From contig NZ_JAEKMI010000004.1 of the NCBI RefSeq assembly GCF_020217485.1, forward strand, positions 62,001 to 126,000: DNA of 64,000 nucleotides, written 5' to 3'. Under the pieces are notes generated by a model that saw only the letters and a list, made by a program, of their open reading frames with translations, ran no database searches and was not told where the DNA came from. Below, one piece after another: positions 18,930 through 36,675 of the stretch; the stretch's first letter is position 1; every line of letters begins with the position of its first letter. The position numbers were made by a program, and so were the translations under genes. This DNA comes from Mycobacterium sp. WUMAC-067 (lineage in GTDB: Bacteria > Actinomycetota > Actinomycetes > Mycobacteriales > Mycobacteriaceae).

Positions 18930-19228
18930 TGCGACCATCCCGGCGAACGCCAGGAACAGTTAAGTGGAGTCCCACTCCCACCGCGGACCGACGAGATCCC
19001 TGTCCGGATCGTCAAAGGTTCGACGGTCCGGTCACAGGCAACGTGTATGCCTGTTCCGCGCGTAGCGCGGGCGGCCCGAGCAGTTCTCGGACGTGATCGG
19101 TCGGCATTGGGCCCTGCTTGTGCAGGGCTTTTTTGCTCGTGGTGTGGTGTCTCCGCCGCTGCTTCCCGACGAACCCAGGTCACCGGTCGTCATTGCAGGA
19201 CACACAGAAGCCCAACAAGGGAGGCCCC
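18930..19228 (+). promoter_or_regulatory. infC operon leader
   Basis: About 300 bases separate the probable promoter from the infC start. The stretch contains a hairpin (GTGGAGT 18964-18970 against ACTCCCAC 18974-18981, one bulge) and a strong terminator (19111-19134), followed by the infC ribosome binding site AAGGGAGG at 19217-19224. Leaders of infC-rpmI-rplT are known sites of feedback control by IF3 or L20 in other bacteria. No standard leader family could be confirmed by eye. The left part is also the region whose complement encodes the N-terminus annotated for LysX in M. tuberculosis. Confidence 0.5.
19111..19134 (+). terminator. Intrinsic terminator or attenuator upstream of infC
   Basis: GCCCTGC (19111-19117), loop TTGT, GCAGGGC (19122-19128), then six T (19129-19134). 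This is a perfect 7 bp GC-rich stem with a U tract, unusual for mycobacteria, which have few such terminators. It lies inside the leader, 95 bp before infC, so it should act as an attenuator for the infC operon rather than end an upstream gene: the upstream gene, lysX, points the other way. Confidence 0.8.
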
Positions 19229-19837
<609 letters not shown>

Positions 19838-19873
19838 CCTAACAGCGAGAACCAAGCGAGAACTAGAGGAAAC

Positions 19874-20068
19874 ATGCCCAAAGCCAAGACCCACAGCGGG
19901 GCCTCAAAGCGCTTCCGGCGCACCGGAACCGGCAAGATCGTGCGGCAGAAGGCCAACCGCCGGCACCTGCTCGAGCACAAGCCGACGAAACGGACCCGGC
20001 GCCTCGACGGCCGCACCGTGGTGGCCGCCAACGACACCCAGCGGATCAACCGGCTGCTGAACGGCTGA
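19874..20068 (+). CDS. rpmI: 50S ribosomal protein L35
   Basis: A 64-residue basic protein with the standard L35 start [20 protein letters not shown] and end RLLNG. It lies 36 bp after infC with AGAGG upstream of the ATG, in the conserved infC-rpmI-rplT order. Confidence 0.98.
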   Translation: MPKAKTHSGASKRFRRTGTGKIVRQKANRRHLLEHKPTKRTRRLDGRTVVAANDTQRINRLLNG

Positions 20069-20156
20069 CCACCGCGCCGGCCAGACCCGCAGCGCGAGCT
20101 GGCACGGCGACCCCCTTTATCGACCCACTACGCATGAACGAGAGTAGGAAAATCCA

Positions 20157-20552
20157 ATGGCACGCGTGAAGCGGGCGGTCAACGCCCACAAGAAGAGGCG
20201 CAGCATCCTGAAGGCCTCGAAGGGCTATCGCGGCCAGCGATCCCGGCTCTACCGCAAAGCCAAAGAGCAGCAGCTGCATTCGCTGCAGTACGCCTATCGC
20301 GACCGTCGTGCGCGCAAGGGCGAGTTCCGCAAGCTGTGGATCTCGCGCATCAACGCGGCGGCGCGCGCCAACGACATCACCTACAACCGGCTGATCCAGG
20401 GCCTCAAGGCCGCCGGTGTGGAGGTGGACCGCAAAAACCTGGCCGACATCGCGGTCGCGGACCCGGCCGCCTTCACCGCGCTGGTGGACATCGCCCGCGC
20501 CGCGCTGCCCGAGGACGTCAACGCTCCCTCGGATTCGGGAGAAGCCGCCTAA
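20157..20552 (+). CDS. rplT: 50S ribosomal protein L20
   Basis: A 131-residue L20, which is needed early in 50S assembly and in several bacteria represses its own operon. The start [15 protein letters not shown], the [16 protein letters not shown] segment and [20 protein letters not shown] are standard. The C-terminal tail beyond about residue 118 is a short extension typical of mycobacteria. AGTAGGAAAA lies before the ATG. It is 88 bp after rpmI. Confidence 0.98.
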   Translation: MARVKRAVNAHKKRRSILKASKGYRGQRSRLYRKAKEQQLHSLQYAYRDRRARKGEFRKLWISRINAAARANDITYNRLIQGLKAAGVEVDRKNLADIAVADPAAFTALVDIARAALPEDVNAPSDSGEAA

Positions 20553-20567
20553 CCGGCCCGACCGAAC

Positions 20568-21374
20568 ATGCCTGACCGGCAGGTGCTGACCGAACGTTCA
20601 GCCAGGGTCGCCGCGGCGGTCAAACTGCATCGCCACGTCGGCCGCCGTCGGGCGGGGCGTTTCCTCGCCGAAGGCCCCAACCTGGTCGAGGCCGCGTCCC
20701 GACGGGACTTGGTCCGCGACGTCTTTGTCACCGAAGCCGCCCGGCAGCGCCATGCGTCGTTGCTCGCGGCCCTGGACTGCCCGGTCCACCCGGTCACCGA
20801 GCGCGCCGCGAAGGCCCTCTCCGACACCGTCACCCCGGCGGGTCTGGTCGCGGTGTGCGACGTGCCGGCGGCCCGCCTCGACGACATACTGGCCGGGTCG
20901 CCGCAGCTGATCGCGGTCGCCGTCGAGATCAGCGAGCCGGGCAACGCCGGCACCCTCATTCGCCTGGCCGACGCGATGGGCGCGGCCGGCGTGATCCTCG
21001 GCGGCCACAGTGTCGATCCGTACAACGGCAAATGCCTGCGCGCGTCGGCCGGCAGCATCTTCTCGATCCCCGTCGTCGCCGCGCCCGACACCCTGGCCGC
21101 CGTTGACGCGGTGCGCGCCGCGGGCCTGCAGGCGCTGGCCACGACCGTGGATGGTGAGCAGCGGCTGGACCGGGCCGGCGACCTGCTCGGCAGGCCGACG
21201 GCGTGGCTGTTCGGGCCCGAATCCCACGGCCTGGCAAGCGAAATCGCCTCGGCGGCCGACCACCGGCTGCGCATCCCGATGTCCGGCGGCGCCGAGAGCC
21301 TGAATGTGGCGTCGGCCGCGGCCATCTGTCTGTACCAGAGCGCGCGGGCGCTCAAACTGCCTACGCGGCCCTGA
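20568..21374 (+). CDS. tsnR: TrmH/SpoU-family RNA 2'-O-methyltransferase
   Basis: A 268-residue SPOUT-class rRNA or tRNA methyltransferase. An N-terminal substrate-binding domain (about 1-105) precedes the knotted catalytic domain with the three SpoU motifs: EISEPGNAGTLIRLADAMGA (motif 1), WLFGPESHGL (motif 2) and IPMSGGAESLNVASAAAICL (motif 3). The name tsnR follows the M. tuberculosis label for this place (Rv1644); thiostrepton resistance is not implied. It starts 15 bp after rplT and is probably part of the same operon. Its 3' end overlaps the end of the convergent MpaB gene by 14 bp. Confidence 0.92.
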   Translation: MPDRQVLTERSARVAAAVKLHRHVGRRRAGRFLAEGPNLVEAASRRDLVRDVFVTEAARQRHASLLAALDCPVHPVTERAAKALSDTVTPAGLVAVCDVPAARLDDILAGSPQLIAVAVEISEPGNAGTLIRLADAMGAAGVILGGHSVDPYNGKCLRASAGSIFSIPVVAAPDTLAAVDAVRAAGLQALATTVDGEQRLDRAGDLLGRPTAWLFGPESHGLASEIASAADHRLRIPMSGGAESLNVASAAAICLYQSARALKLPTRP

Positions 21375-22428
21375 CCGCTCGCTTCGGGCGGCCCCGCCCG
21401 GCGCGCAGTCCGGCCAGCGACAACGTCGTGTGTACCAGCGATCCGGCGCGTTCCAGCAGCGCGCGGGCCGGTTGCAGGGCGGGGTCGAACGGCAACTTGG
21501 GCGGCGGGGGGAAGTAGTGCATCGGCAGTCCGCGCCGGTCACGCGGCGGCGCCATGAACGGCGGGGCCTCGACCAGCGGCGCGTCGCTGGGCAGTCGTCC
21601 CTCGGCGCGGCGGTAGGCCGCCAGCGCGCGCGGGTGCAGCCGGATCTCGTCGGGCACCGCAAGGAACGCGAGTTCGACGATCTTGCCGAACAACCGCAGC
21701 AGCACCTCGTCGCCCGGAGTCCAACGCATTCCGGCCTTTTCGCGGACCGCCGGCTCGAACAGGCCGGCCGCGATCCAGCGCTGCCCGGCCACCAGCGGCT
21801 TGAAGATCTGGTCCCAGACCGGGGTCGGCATCAGCACGAACTTGGGTTTGGGAATCCGGATGTCGAAGATGTCGAGGACCGCCTGGTTGATCTCCAACTC
21901 CTCGCGACCGACGCGCTCCCAGTACTCCTGGAACTCGTCCCACGACCCGGGCACCGGCCGCATGCTCATCCCGTACATCCGGTACCACTGCACATGCTCG
22001 TCGAACAGTTGGCGCGTCTCGGCCTCGGTCAAGCCACCGCAGAAGTACTCGGCCACCTTGACGATCAGCATGAAGAACGTGGCGTGCGCCCAGTAGAAGG
22101 TGTCGGGATCGAGCGCGTGATAGCGGCGCCCCTCCGCGTCGACACCTTTGATCGTGCGGTGGTAGCCCTTGATCTGCTGGCCGGTCTGGGCCGCGCGGTC
22201 GCCGTCGTAGACCACACCCATGATCGGGTAGACCGACCGGGCCACCCGCTGCAGCGGCTCGCGCAGCAGGATCGAATGCTCCTCGACGGCCGCCCCGAGT
22301 TCGGGGTACATGTTCTGGATCGCCCCGATCCACACACCCATCATTCCGGTGCGCAGATCGCCAAAATACTTCCAGGTCAGGGAATCTGGTCCGAGCGGAT
22401 CAGCGGATGTAGTCGATCTGCCAGTCAT
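21361..22428 (-). CDS. MpaB-family (DUF2236) oxygenase-like protein (Rv1645c-like)
   Basis: A 355-residue helical protein of the DUF2236 family, related to latex-clearing protein and the MpaB oxygenase of mycophenolic acid synthesis, which use a haem-type centre. Conserved-looking pieces are LLREPLQRVARSVYPIMGVVYD and HALDPDTFYWAHATFFMLIV, with the WAH histidine a likely ligand. There is no signal peptide. The start is ATG 22426-22428, five bases after CAGGAGG; a start five codons earlier is less likely. It converges on tsnR with a 14 bp overlap. A 16 bp palindrome lies 38 bp upstream of the start. The substrate is unknown; mycobacteria have many paralogues. Confidence 0.85.
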   Translation of the reverse strand: MTGRSTTSADPLGPDSLTWKYFGDLRTGMMGVWIGAIQNMYPELGAAVEEHSILLREPLQRVARSVYPIMGVVYDGDRAAQTGQQIKGYHRTIKGVDAEGRRYHALDPDTFYWAHATFFMLIVKVAEYFCGGLTEAETRQLFDEHVQWYRMYGMSMRPVPGSWDEFQEYWERVGREELEINQAVLDIFDIRIPKPKFVLMPTPVWDQIFKPLVAGQRWIAAGLFEPAVREKAGMRWTPGDEVLLRLFGKIVELAFLAVPDEIRLHPRALAAYRRAEGRLPSDAPLVEAPPFMAPPRDRRGLPMHYFPPPPKLPFDPALQPARALLERAGSLVHTTLSLAGLRAGRGRPKRAVRAA

Positions 22429-22465
22429 CGCGGCCTCCTGCACCGATTGGCCTCACGATAACTTT

Positions 22466-22481
22466 GACAACGTATGTTGTC
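22466..22481. promoter_or_regulatory. Inverted repeat GACAAC-N4-GTTGTC, likely TetR-type operator
   Basis: GACAAC (22466-22471) and GTTGTC (22476-22481) are exact complements separated by GTAT. On the minus strand the site lies between a possible -35 (TAGACA) and -10 (TTATCG) for the MpaB-type gene, where a bound repressor would block transcription. No TetR gene is adjacent here. Confidence 0.55.
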
Positions 22482-22628
22482 TACGATTTCGGCGATGTGT
22501 CCGCGCGGCTGTTATCGAGCTTCCACACCGGTGTGCCGCCACCGTGATCGGGCGGCGAGGTGCGACTTGTGACACACCCGGCGGGGCCGTCGTTGCCTGC
22601 CTCTGACGAAACCAAATAACCTGGCCAG

Positions 22629-23549
22629 GTGGAACTCGCGCGTCGCGATCTGGATCCGGGCGAGCCCGGCGAATCCCCGGCGGCGCACTCCGCCCCGCGG
22701 CGTTCACCGCTGTCGGTGCACAACGCGACTCAATGGCTGCACGGCCGGAATCACAGCCCCGGGGCGGTCGCCCTGGTCCGGCGCGCGCGCCGGCTGTTGC
22801 CCGGGGACCCCGAGTTCGGCGATCCGCTGTCCACGGCCGGCGATGGCGGTCCGCGCGCCGCGGCGCGTGCGGCCGATCGGCTGCTGGGGGACCGCGACGC
22901 GGTGTCGCGCGAGGTCAGCCTCGGGGTGCTGCAGGTGTGGCAGGCGCTGACCGAGGGGGTTTCCCGGCGGCCGGCCAATCCCGAGGTGACGTTGGTCTTC
23001 ACCGACCTGGTCGGGTTTTCGACGTGGTCCTTGCAGGCCGGCGACGACGCGGCGCTGGTGCTGCTGCGTCAGGTGGCGCGGGCGCTCGAGCCGCCACTGC
23101 TCGACGCGGGCGGGCACATCGTCAAACGCATGGGCGACGGGCTCATGGCCGTGTTCGGCGACCCGATGGTCGCCGTGCGGGCCGTGCTGGCCGCCAAGGA
23201 GGCGCTCCAATCGGTCGAGGTGGACGGCTACACGCCGCGGATGCGCGTGGGCATCCACACCGGACGACCGCAGCGGCTGGCCGCGGACTGGCTCGGCGTG
23301 GATGTGAATATCGCCGCACGAGTTATGGAACGGGCCACCAAAGGTGGAATCATGGTGTCGAGTTCAACGTTAGATCTCATACCGCAAAGCGAGCTGGACG
23401 CGTTGGGCGTCGAGGCCAAGCGCACCCGCAAACCGGTTTTCGGGCCGAAACCCGCCGGCATGCCCGCCGACTTGGCGATATATCGCCTCAAGACTTTTAG
23501 GGAGTTGTCAGGCTCTGATGACACAGCCGAAACAAATTCGCAGCCATAA
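22629..23549 (+). CDS. Class III adenylate cyclase (Rv1647-like)
   Basis: A 306-residue cyclase that makes cAMP from ATP. The N-terminal 110 residues are a helical regulatory region; the cyclase homology domain follows. The two metal-binding aspartates are D126 in VFTDLVGFS and D170 in KRMGDGLMAVF. The transition-state Asn/Arg pair is in VDVNIAARVMERA. The domain forms dimers in this family. No membrane segment is seen. The start is GTG 22629-22631. Position and length match Rv1647, an active cyclase of M. tuberculosis. PE17, which precedes it there, is absent here. Confidence 0.93.
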   Translation: MELARRDLDPGEPGESPAAHSAPRRSPLSVHNATQWLHGRNHSPGAVALVRRARRLLPGDPEFGDPLSTAGDGGPRAAARAADRLLGDRDAVSREVSLGVLQVWQALTEGVSRRPANPEVTLVFTDLVGFSTWSLQAGDDAALVLLRQVARALEPPLLDAGGHIVKRMGDGLMAVFGDPMVAVRAVLAAKEALQSVEVDGYTPRMRVGIHTGRPQRLAADWLGVDVNIAARVMERATKGGIMVSSSTLDLIPQSELDALGVEAKRTRKPVFGPKPAGMPADLAIYRLKTFRELSGSDDTAETNSQP

Positions 23550-23573
23550 TGGGTGCCAATGCTAGGGGGCATC

Positions 23574-24377
23574 GTGTCCCGGCTCGCCCGGGTCCAATTC
23601 ACCGTGGGGTATGCGGCGCTGCTGCTTGCCATCAGCTGCGCCATCCTGGTGCTCGGCCCGGACGCGCATGACGTCATCGTCGCGCGTGCCAGCACCAACG
23701 TGCACAACCTGGCCCACGGACACCTCGGCACGCTGCTGGGCAGCGCGCTGGTGGTCGACGCCGGTCCGCTCTACTTCTGGCTGCCCTTCCTGACCTGCCT
23801 GCTGGCGCTGGCAGAGCTGCATTTGCGCACCATCCGGCTGGTGGTGGCGTTCCTCGTCGGCCACATCGGCGCGACGCTGCTGGTGGCCGCCGCACTGGCC
23901 GGGGCCGTCGAGTTCGGGTGGCTGCCCGTGTCGATCACCCGGGCCAGCGACGTCGGCATGAGCTACGGCGCGCTGGCGGTGCTCGGCGCGATGACGGCGG
24001 TGATCCCGTCGCGCTGGCGGGCCGCCTGGGTCGGCTGGTGGGTGGCGGCGGGCATCGCCTCGGCGATCGTCGGCGGTGACTTCACCGATGCCGGCCACAC
24101 CGTCGCGGTGATCCTGGGCGTGCTCGTGTCGGCGCGGTTCCGGCAGCCGATCCACTGGACGCCGGCCCGGTACCTGATGCTGGCGGCTTCGTCGGGCTTC
24201 GGTTTCCTGATGCTGGCCCACCACTGGGGGACCATGGCGGCGACGCCGGTGTTCGGTCTCCTGGGCGCCCTGGTCGCCTACGCGGGGGCGAAGTTCGTTG
24301 CCGGCCGGGGCCTCCCGGTCGCGCCGCTGGACGGCGACGGCGCGCTGCCCGGTCCGGCGCCGGCCGTCGCCGGCTGA
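23574..24377 (+). CDS. Rhomboid-like polytopic membrane protein (Rv1648-like)
   Basis: A 267-residue membrane protein with six or more hydrophobic segments. The NVHNLAHGHLGTLLGSALVV segment followed by LYFWLPFLTCLLAL resembles rhomboid-like proteins, but I see no clear Ser-His catalytic pair of a GxSx type, so it may not be a protease. I start at GTG 23574 because AGGGGG ends four bases before it; GTG 23553 and ATG 23559 are in frame. It follows the adenylate cyclase by 24 bp and probably shares its mRNA, as Rv1648 follows Rv1647. Confidence 0.75.
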   Translation: MSRLARVQFTVGYAALLLAISCAILVLGPDAHDVIVARASTNVHNLAHGHLGTLLGSALVVDAGPLYFWLPFLTCLLALAELHLRTIRLVVAFLVGHIGATLLVAAALAGAVEFGWLPVSITRASDVGMSYGALAVLGAMTAVIPSRWRAAWVGWWVAAGIASAIVGGDFTDAGHTVAVILGVLVSARFRQPIHWTPARYLMLAASSGFGFLMLAHHWGTMAATPVFGLLGALVAYAGAKFVAGRGLPVAPLDGDGALPGPAPAVAG

Positions 24378-24486
24378 CCCCCGCCGGGCAACTGCCCAGC
24401 GCCCGCCGGGCGCCAGGCATCGAATCACTATGATCAGCACTCGACCCGTGCCGCGCGGAAAGCACGATCGATGCCGGCAGCCCTAA

Positions 24487-25559
<1,073 letters not shown>

Positions 25560-25560
<1 letters not shown>

Positions 25561-28046
25561 TGCGCGTTCCGTACAGCTGGCTGCGCGAGGTCGTGAACGC
25601 CGGCGCGCCGGGTTGGGATGCCGGCCCCGCCGAGCTGGAGCAGACGCTGGTGGACATCGGCCACGAGGTCGAAGAGGTCCTCACCCTCGGGCCCGTCGAC
25701 GGCCCGCTGACGGTGGGCCGCGTCACCGACATCGAGGAGCTCACCGGTTTCAAGAAGCCCATCCGGTTCTGCCATGTCGACGTCGGCGAGGGACAAGACC
25801 GCGAGATCGTCTGCGGTGCAACGAATTTCGCGGCCGGCGACCTCGTGGTGGTGGCGCTTCCGGGAACCACGCTGCCCGGCGGCTTCGCCATCGCCGCGCG
25901 CAAGACCTACGGACGCGCATCGGACGGGATGATCTGCTCGACGGCCGAACTCGGTTTGGGTGCCGACCATTCCGGGATCCTGGTGCTGCCGCCGGGCACC
26001 GCCGAACCCGGAGCCGACGGCGCCGCGGCGCTGGGACTCGACGACGTGATCTTCCACCTGGCCATCACCCCCGACCGCGGTTACGGCATGTCGCTGCGGG
26101 GCCTGGCCCGCGAAATCGCCTGCGCCTACGACCTGGACTTCGTCGACCCGGCCGACGTCAAGCCCCTGCCGGCGAACGGGGAGGCCTGGCCGCTGACGGT
26201 GCAGCCCGACACCGGGGTGCGGCGGTTCGCGCTGCGCCCGGTCACCGGCATCGACCCCGCGGCCGTGTCGCCCTGGTGGCTGCAGCGCCGACTGCTGCTC
26301 TCCGGCATCCGCGCGACCTCGCCGGCGGTCGACGTCACGAACTACGTGATGCTCGAACTCGGCCACCCCATGCACGCCCACGACCGCAACCGCATCACCG
26401 GCGGCTTCGGCGTGCGCTTCGCCCGGCCCGGCGAGACCGTCGTCACCCTCGACGACATCGAGCGCAAACTCGAACCGGCCGACGTGCTGATCGTCGACGA
26501 CACGGCGACGACCGCGATCGGCGGCGTGATGGGCGCGGCCAGCACCGAGGTGCGCGCCGACTCCACCGACGTGCTGCTCGAGGCCGCGGTCTGGGACCCC
26601 GCCGCGGTGTCGCGCACCCAGCGCAGATTGCACCTGCCCAGCGAGGCCGCCCGCCGCTACGAGCGGGGCGTGGATCCGGCCATTTCCGTGGCCGCCCTGG
26701 ATCGGTGCGCTTCGCTGCTCGCCGAGATCGCCGGCGGGGCGGTGTCCGACACGCTGACCGATTGGCGGGGCGAGCCGGCACGCGACGACTGGGCCGGAAC
26801 GCCGATCGACATCGACGCCGGCCTGCCCGGCCGCATCGCCGGCGTGACCTATGCCCCGGGAACGGCCGCCAAGCGGCTCGCCCAAATCGGTGCCGCCGTA
26901 GCGGAACACGGCGACACGCTGACGGTGACCCCACCCAGCTGGCGCCCCGATCTGGTGCAGCCCGCCGACCTCGTCGAGGAGGTGCTGCGGCTCGAGGGGC
27001 TCGAGGTCATCCCGTCGGTGCTGCCGTCGGCGCCGGCCGGCCGCGGCCTGTCCGCCGTTCAACAACGCCGCCGCGCCATCGGCAAGTCGCTGGCCCAGTC
27101 CGGTTACGTCGAGATTCTGCCGACGCCGTTTCTGCCAGCCGGCGTGTTCGACCTGTGGGGCCTGCCGGCCGACGATCCGCGGCGGGTCGCGACCACCGTG
27201 CTCAATCCTCTGGAGGCCGACCGACCGCACTTGGCCACCACGCTGCTGCCGGCGTTGCTGGAAGCCTTGGTGCGCAACGTATCCCGCGGCCTGGTGGACG
27301 TTTCGCTCTATGCCCTGGCCCAGGTGGTGCAGCCGTCAGCCGAGACCCGCGGCGTGACGCTGATTCCCGTCGACCGGCGGCCGACCGACGGCGAGATCGC
27401 CACCCTCGACGCGTCGTTGCCGCGGCAACCGCAGCATGTCGCCGCGGTGCTGACCGGCCTGCGGGAACGGCGCGGCCCCTGGGGGCCGGGCCGGCGCGCC
27501 GAGGCCGCCGACGCGTTCGAGGCGGTGCGCATCATCGCCCGCGCCGCCGGAATCGACGTGCGGTTGCGGGCGGCGCAGCAGCTGCCCTGGCATCCGGGCC
27601 GGTGCGCCGAGGTGCTCGTCGGCGACACGACGGTGGGGTACGCGGGCCAGCTGCATCCCGCCGTGACCGAGCGCTCCGGCCTGCCCAAGGGCACGTGCGC
27701 GCTCGAACTCAACCTCGACGCGATCCCCCTCGTCGCGGCGCTGCCCGCGCCCCGGGTGTCGCCGTTCCCGGCCGTCTTCCAGGACGTCAGCCTGGTGGTG
27801 TCCGCGGACGTCCCGGCCGCCGCGGTGGCGGACGCCGTGCGCGAAGGCGCGGGGGAGCTCCTGGAAGACCTGCAGTTGTTCGACGTTTTCACGGGCCCGC
27901 AGATCGGCGAGGACCGCAAGTCGCTGACCTTCGCGCTGCGGTTCCGGGCGGCGGATCGCACCCTCACCGAGGACGACGCCACCGCGGCCCGCGACGCCGC
28001 CGTGCGACGGGCCGCCGAGTCGGTCGGCGCCGAGCTCCGCACCTAG
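25560..28046 (+). CDS. pheT: Phenylalanyl-tRNA synthetase beta subunit
   Basis: An 828-residue PheT beginning [12 protein letters not shown]. It has the N-terminal tRNA-binding OB domain (about 40-150, [20 protein letters not shown]), the B3/B4 editing domain (about 215-375, with [14 protein letters not shown]), the B5 domain, a class II-like core, and the C-terminal anticodon-binding FDX-ACB domain ([15 protein letters not shown] to the end). The start ATG overlaps the pheS stop, so translation is coupled. In M. tuberculosis PE_PGRS30 follows; here argC follows directly after 47 bp. Confidence 0.98.
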
Positions 28047-28058
28047 GTGGAATGGATT

Positions 28059-30341
<2,283 letters not shown>

Positions 30342-30345
<4 letters not shown>

Positions 30346-31225
30346 GTTCCTCTACCGAAGCCCTGTCGACCGGAGTCAAGGCGCAGGTGCTCGCCGAGGC
30401 CCTGCCCTGGCTCAAGCAGCTGCACGGCAAGATCGTCGTCATCAAGTACGGCGGCAACGCCATGACCGACGACACCCTGCGGCACGCCTTCGCCGCCGAC
30501 ATGGCGTTCCTGCGCAACTGCGGCGTGCACCCCGTCGTCGTGCACGGCGGCGGCCCGCAGATCAGCGCGATGCTGCGCCGGCTCGGCATCCAGGGTGACT
30601 TCAAGGGCGGATTCCGGGTCACCACACCGGAAGTGCTCGACGTGGCGCGGATGGTGTTGTTCGGCCAGGTCGGTCGCGAACTGGTCAACTTGATCAACGC
30701 GCACGGACCGTACGCCGTCGGCATCACCGGCGAGGACGCCCAGCTGTTCACCGCCGTGCGGCGCAGCGTCACCGTCGACGGCGTGGCCACCGACATCGGC
30801 CTGGTCGGAGACGTCGAGCGGGTCAACACCGCCGCGGTGCTGGATCTTATTGCCGCACGGCGCATTCCGGTGGTGTCGACGCTGGCGCCGGACGCCGAGG
30901 GTGTGGTGCACAACATCAACGCCGACACCGCCGCGGCGGCGCTGGCCGAGGCGCTGCACGCCGAGAAGCTGTTGATGCTCACCGACGTCGAAGGCCTGTA
31001 CACGAGTTGGCCCGACCGCGATTCGCTGGTCAGCGAAATCGACACGGCCACACTGTCGCAACTGCTACCCACCCTGGAGGCGGGCATGATTCCCAAGGTC
31101 GAAGCGTGTCTGCGGGCCGTGACCGCGGGCGTGCCGAGCGCGCACGTCATCGACGGCCGGGTCGAACATTGTGTGCTGGTGGAGCTTTTCACCGACGCGG
31201 GCACGGGCACCAAGGTGGTACCGGC

Positions 31226-31229
<4 letters not shown>
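30342..31229 (+). CDS. argB: Acetylglutamate kinase
   Basis: A 295-residue amino acid kinase that phosphorylates N-acetylglutamate. [14 protein letters not shown] near residues 31-44 is the ATP-binding loop; [18 protein letters not shown] and [17 protein letters not shown] are the substrate and nucleotide sites. An N-terminal helix (about 8-25) of the type used by arginine-inhibited kinases is present, so feedback inhibition by arginine is likely. It overlaps argJ and argD by four bases each. Confidence 0.98.
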
Positions 31230-33829
<2,600 letters not shown>

Positions 33830-33856
33830 GCGATTTCAACCTAAGGAGATTGGTTC

Positions 33857-35062
33857 ATGTCAGAACGCGTCATCCTGGCGTATTCCGGCGGTCTGGACAC
33901 CTCGGTGGCCATCAGCTGGATCGGCAAGGAGACCGGCCGTGAGGTCGTAGCGGTGGCGATCGACCTCGGCCAGGGCGGCGAAGACATGGAGGTCATCCGC
34001 CAGCGGGCCCTGGACTGCGGGGCGGTGGAGGCCGTCGTCGTCGACGCCCGCGACGAATTCGCCGAGGGCTATTGCCTTCCCACCATCCTGTCCAACGCCC
34101 TCTATATGGATCGCTACCCGCTGGTGTCGGCCATCAGCCGGCCCCTGATCGTCAAGCACCTGGTGGCGGCGGCCCGCGAGCACGGCGGTAGCATCGTCGC
34201 GCACGGCTGCACCGGCAAGGGCAACGACCAGGTCCGGTTCGAGGTCGGATTCGGTTCGCTGGCACCCGATCTCGAGGTGTTGGCTCCGGTCCGCGACTAC
34301 GCCTGGACGCGCGAGAAGGCGATCGCGTTCGCCGAAGAGAACGCCATCCCGATCAACGTGACCAAACGCTCGCCGTTCTCCATCGACCAGAACGTGTGGG
34401 GCCGTGCGGTGGAAACCGGTTTCCTGGAACACCTTTGGAACGCGCCGACCAAGGACGTCTACGCCTACACCGAAGACCCCACGCTGAACTGGAGCACCCC
34501 CGACGAGGTGGTCGTCGGGTTCGAGCGCGGCGTACCCGTGACGATCGACGGCAAGCGAGTGTCGGTGCTGGGGGCCATCGAGGAACTCAACACCCGCGCC
34601 GGCGCGCAGGGCGTCGGCCGCCTCGACGTCGTCGAGGACCGGCTGGTGGGCATCAAGAGCCGCGAGATCTACGAGGCGCCCGGCGCCATGGTGCTCATCA
34701 CCGCGCACACCGAGCTCGAACACGTCACGCTCGAGCGCGAGCTGGGCCGGTTCAAGCGGCACACCGATCAGCGTTGGGCCGAACTGGTTTACGACGGGCT
34801 GTGGTACTCGCCGCTGAAGGCCGCGCTGGAGAGCTTCGTCGACAAGACCCAAGAACATGTGACGGGTGAGGTCCGAATGGTGTTGCACGGCGGCCACATT
34901 GCGGTCAACGGGCGGCGCAGCGCCGAATCGCTGTACGACTTCAACCTGGCTACCTACGACGAGGGCGACAGCTTCGACCAGTCGGCCGCCAAGGGTTTCG
35001 TCTACGTGCACGGGCTGTCGTCGAAGATCGCGTCCCGCCGGGACCAGGCCACCGAGGCGTGA
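33857..35062 (+). CDS. argG: Argininosuccinate synthase
   Basis: A 401-residue ATP-dependent ligase joining citrulline and aspartate. The N-type ATP pyrophosphatase loop is [16 protein letters not shown] at the N-terminus. [17 protein letters not shown] and [16 protein letters not shown] are substrate-binding signatures. AAGGAG lies upstream of the ATG. It follows argR by 27 bp, the first clear gap in the operon, so some separate control is possible. Confidence 0.98.
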   Translation: MSERVILAYSGGLDTSVAISWIGKETGREVVAVAIDLGQGGEDMEVIRQRALDCGAVEAVVVDARDEFAEGYCLPTILSNALYMDRYPLVSAISRPLIVKHLVAAAREHGGSIVAHGCTGKGNDQVRFEVGFGSLAPDLEVLAPVRDYAWTREKAIAFAEENAIPINVTKRSPFSIDQNVWGRAVETGFLEHLWNAPTKDVYAYTEDPTLNWSTPDEVVVGFERGVPVTIDGKRVSVLGAIEELNTRAGAQGVGRLDVVEDRLVGIKSREIYEAPGAMVLITAHTELEHVTLERELGRFKRHTDQRWAELVYDGLWYSPLKAALESFVDKTQEHVTGEVRMVLHGGHIAVNGRRSAESLYDFNLATYDEGDSFDQSAAKGFVYVHGLSSKIASRRDQATEA

Positions 35063-35133
35063 CTGTGCATTCCACGACGCGACACGCCCTCGAGCCGTCG
35101 CAGGATTCACACTCGCGGCGCAGGAGCGGGTAG

Positions 35134-36564
<1,431 letters not shown>

Positions 36565-36675
36565 GATGAGATCGGTTTCGCCGCCCGGCGCCGCCATGCC
36601 GACTAGACTGCGGGCTCAAAGAGATCCGGATGAACCTTGCGGGCCGGATCCCCGTGACCAAGGGGTGGGAAGGCA

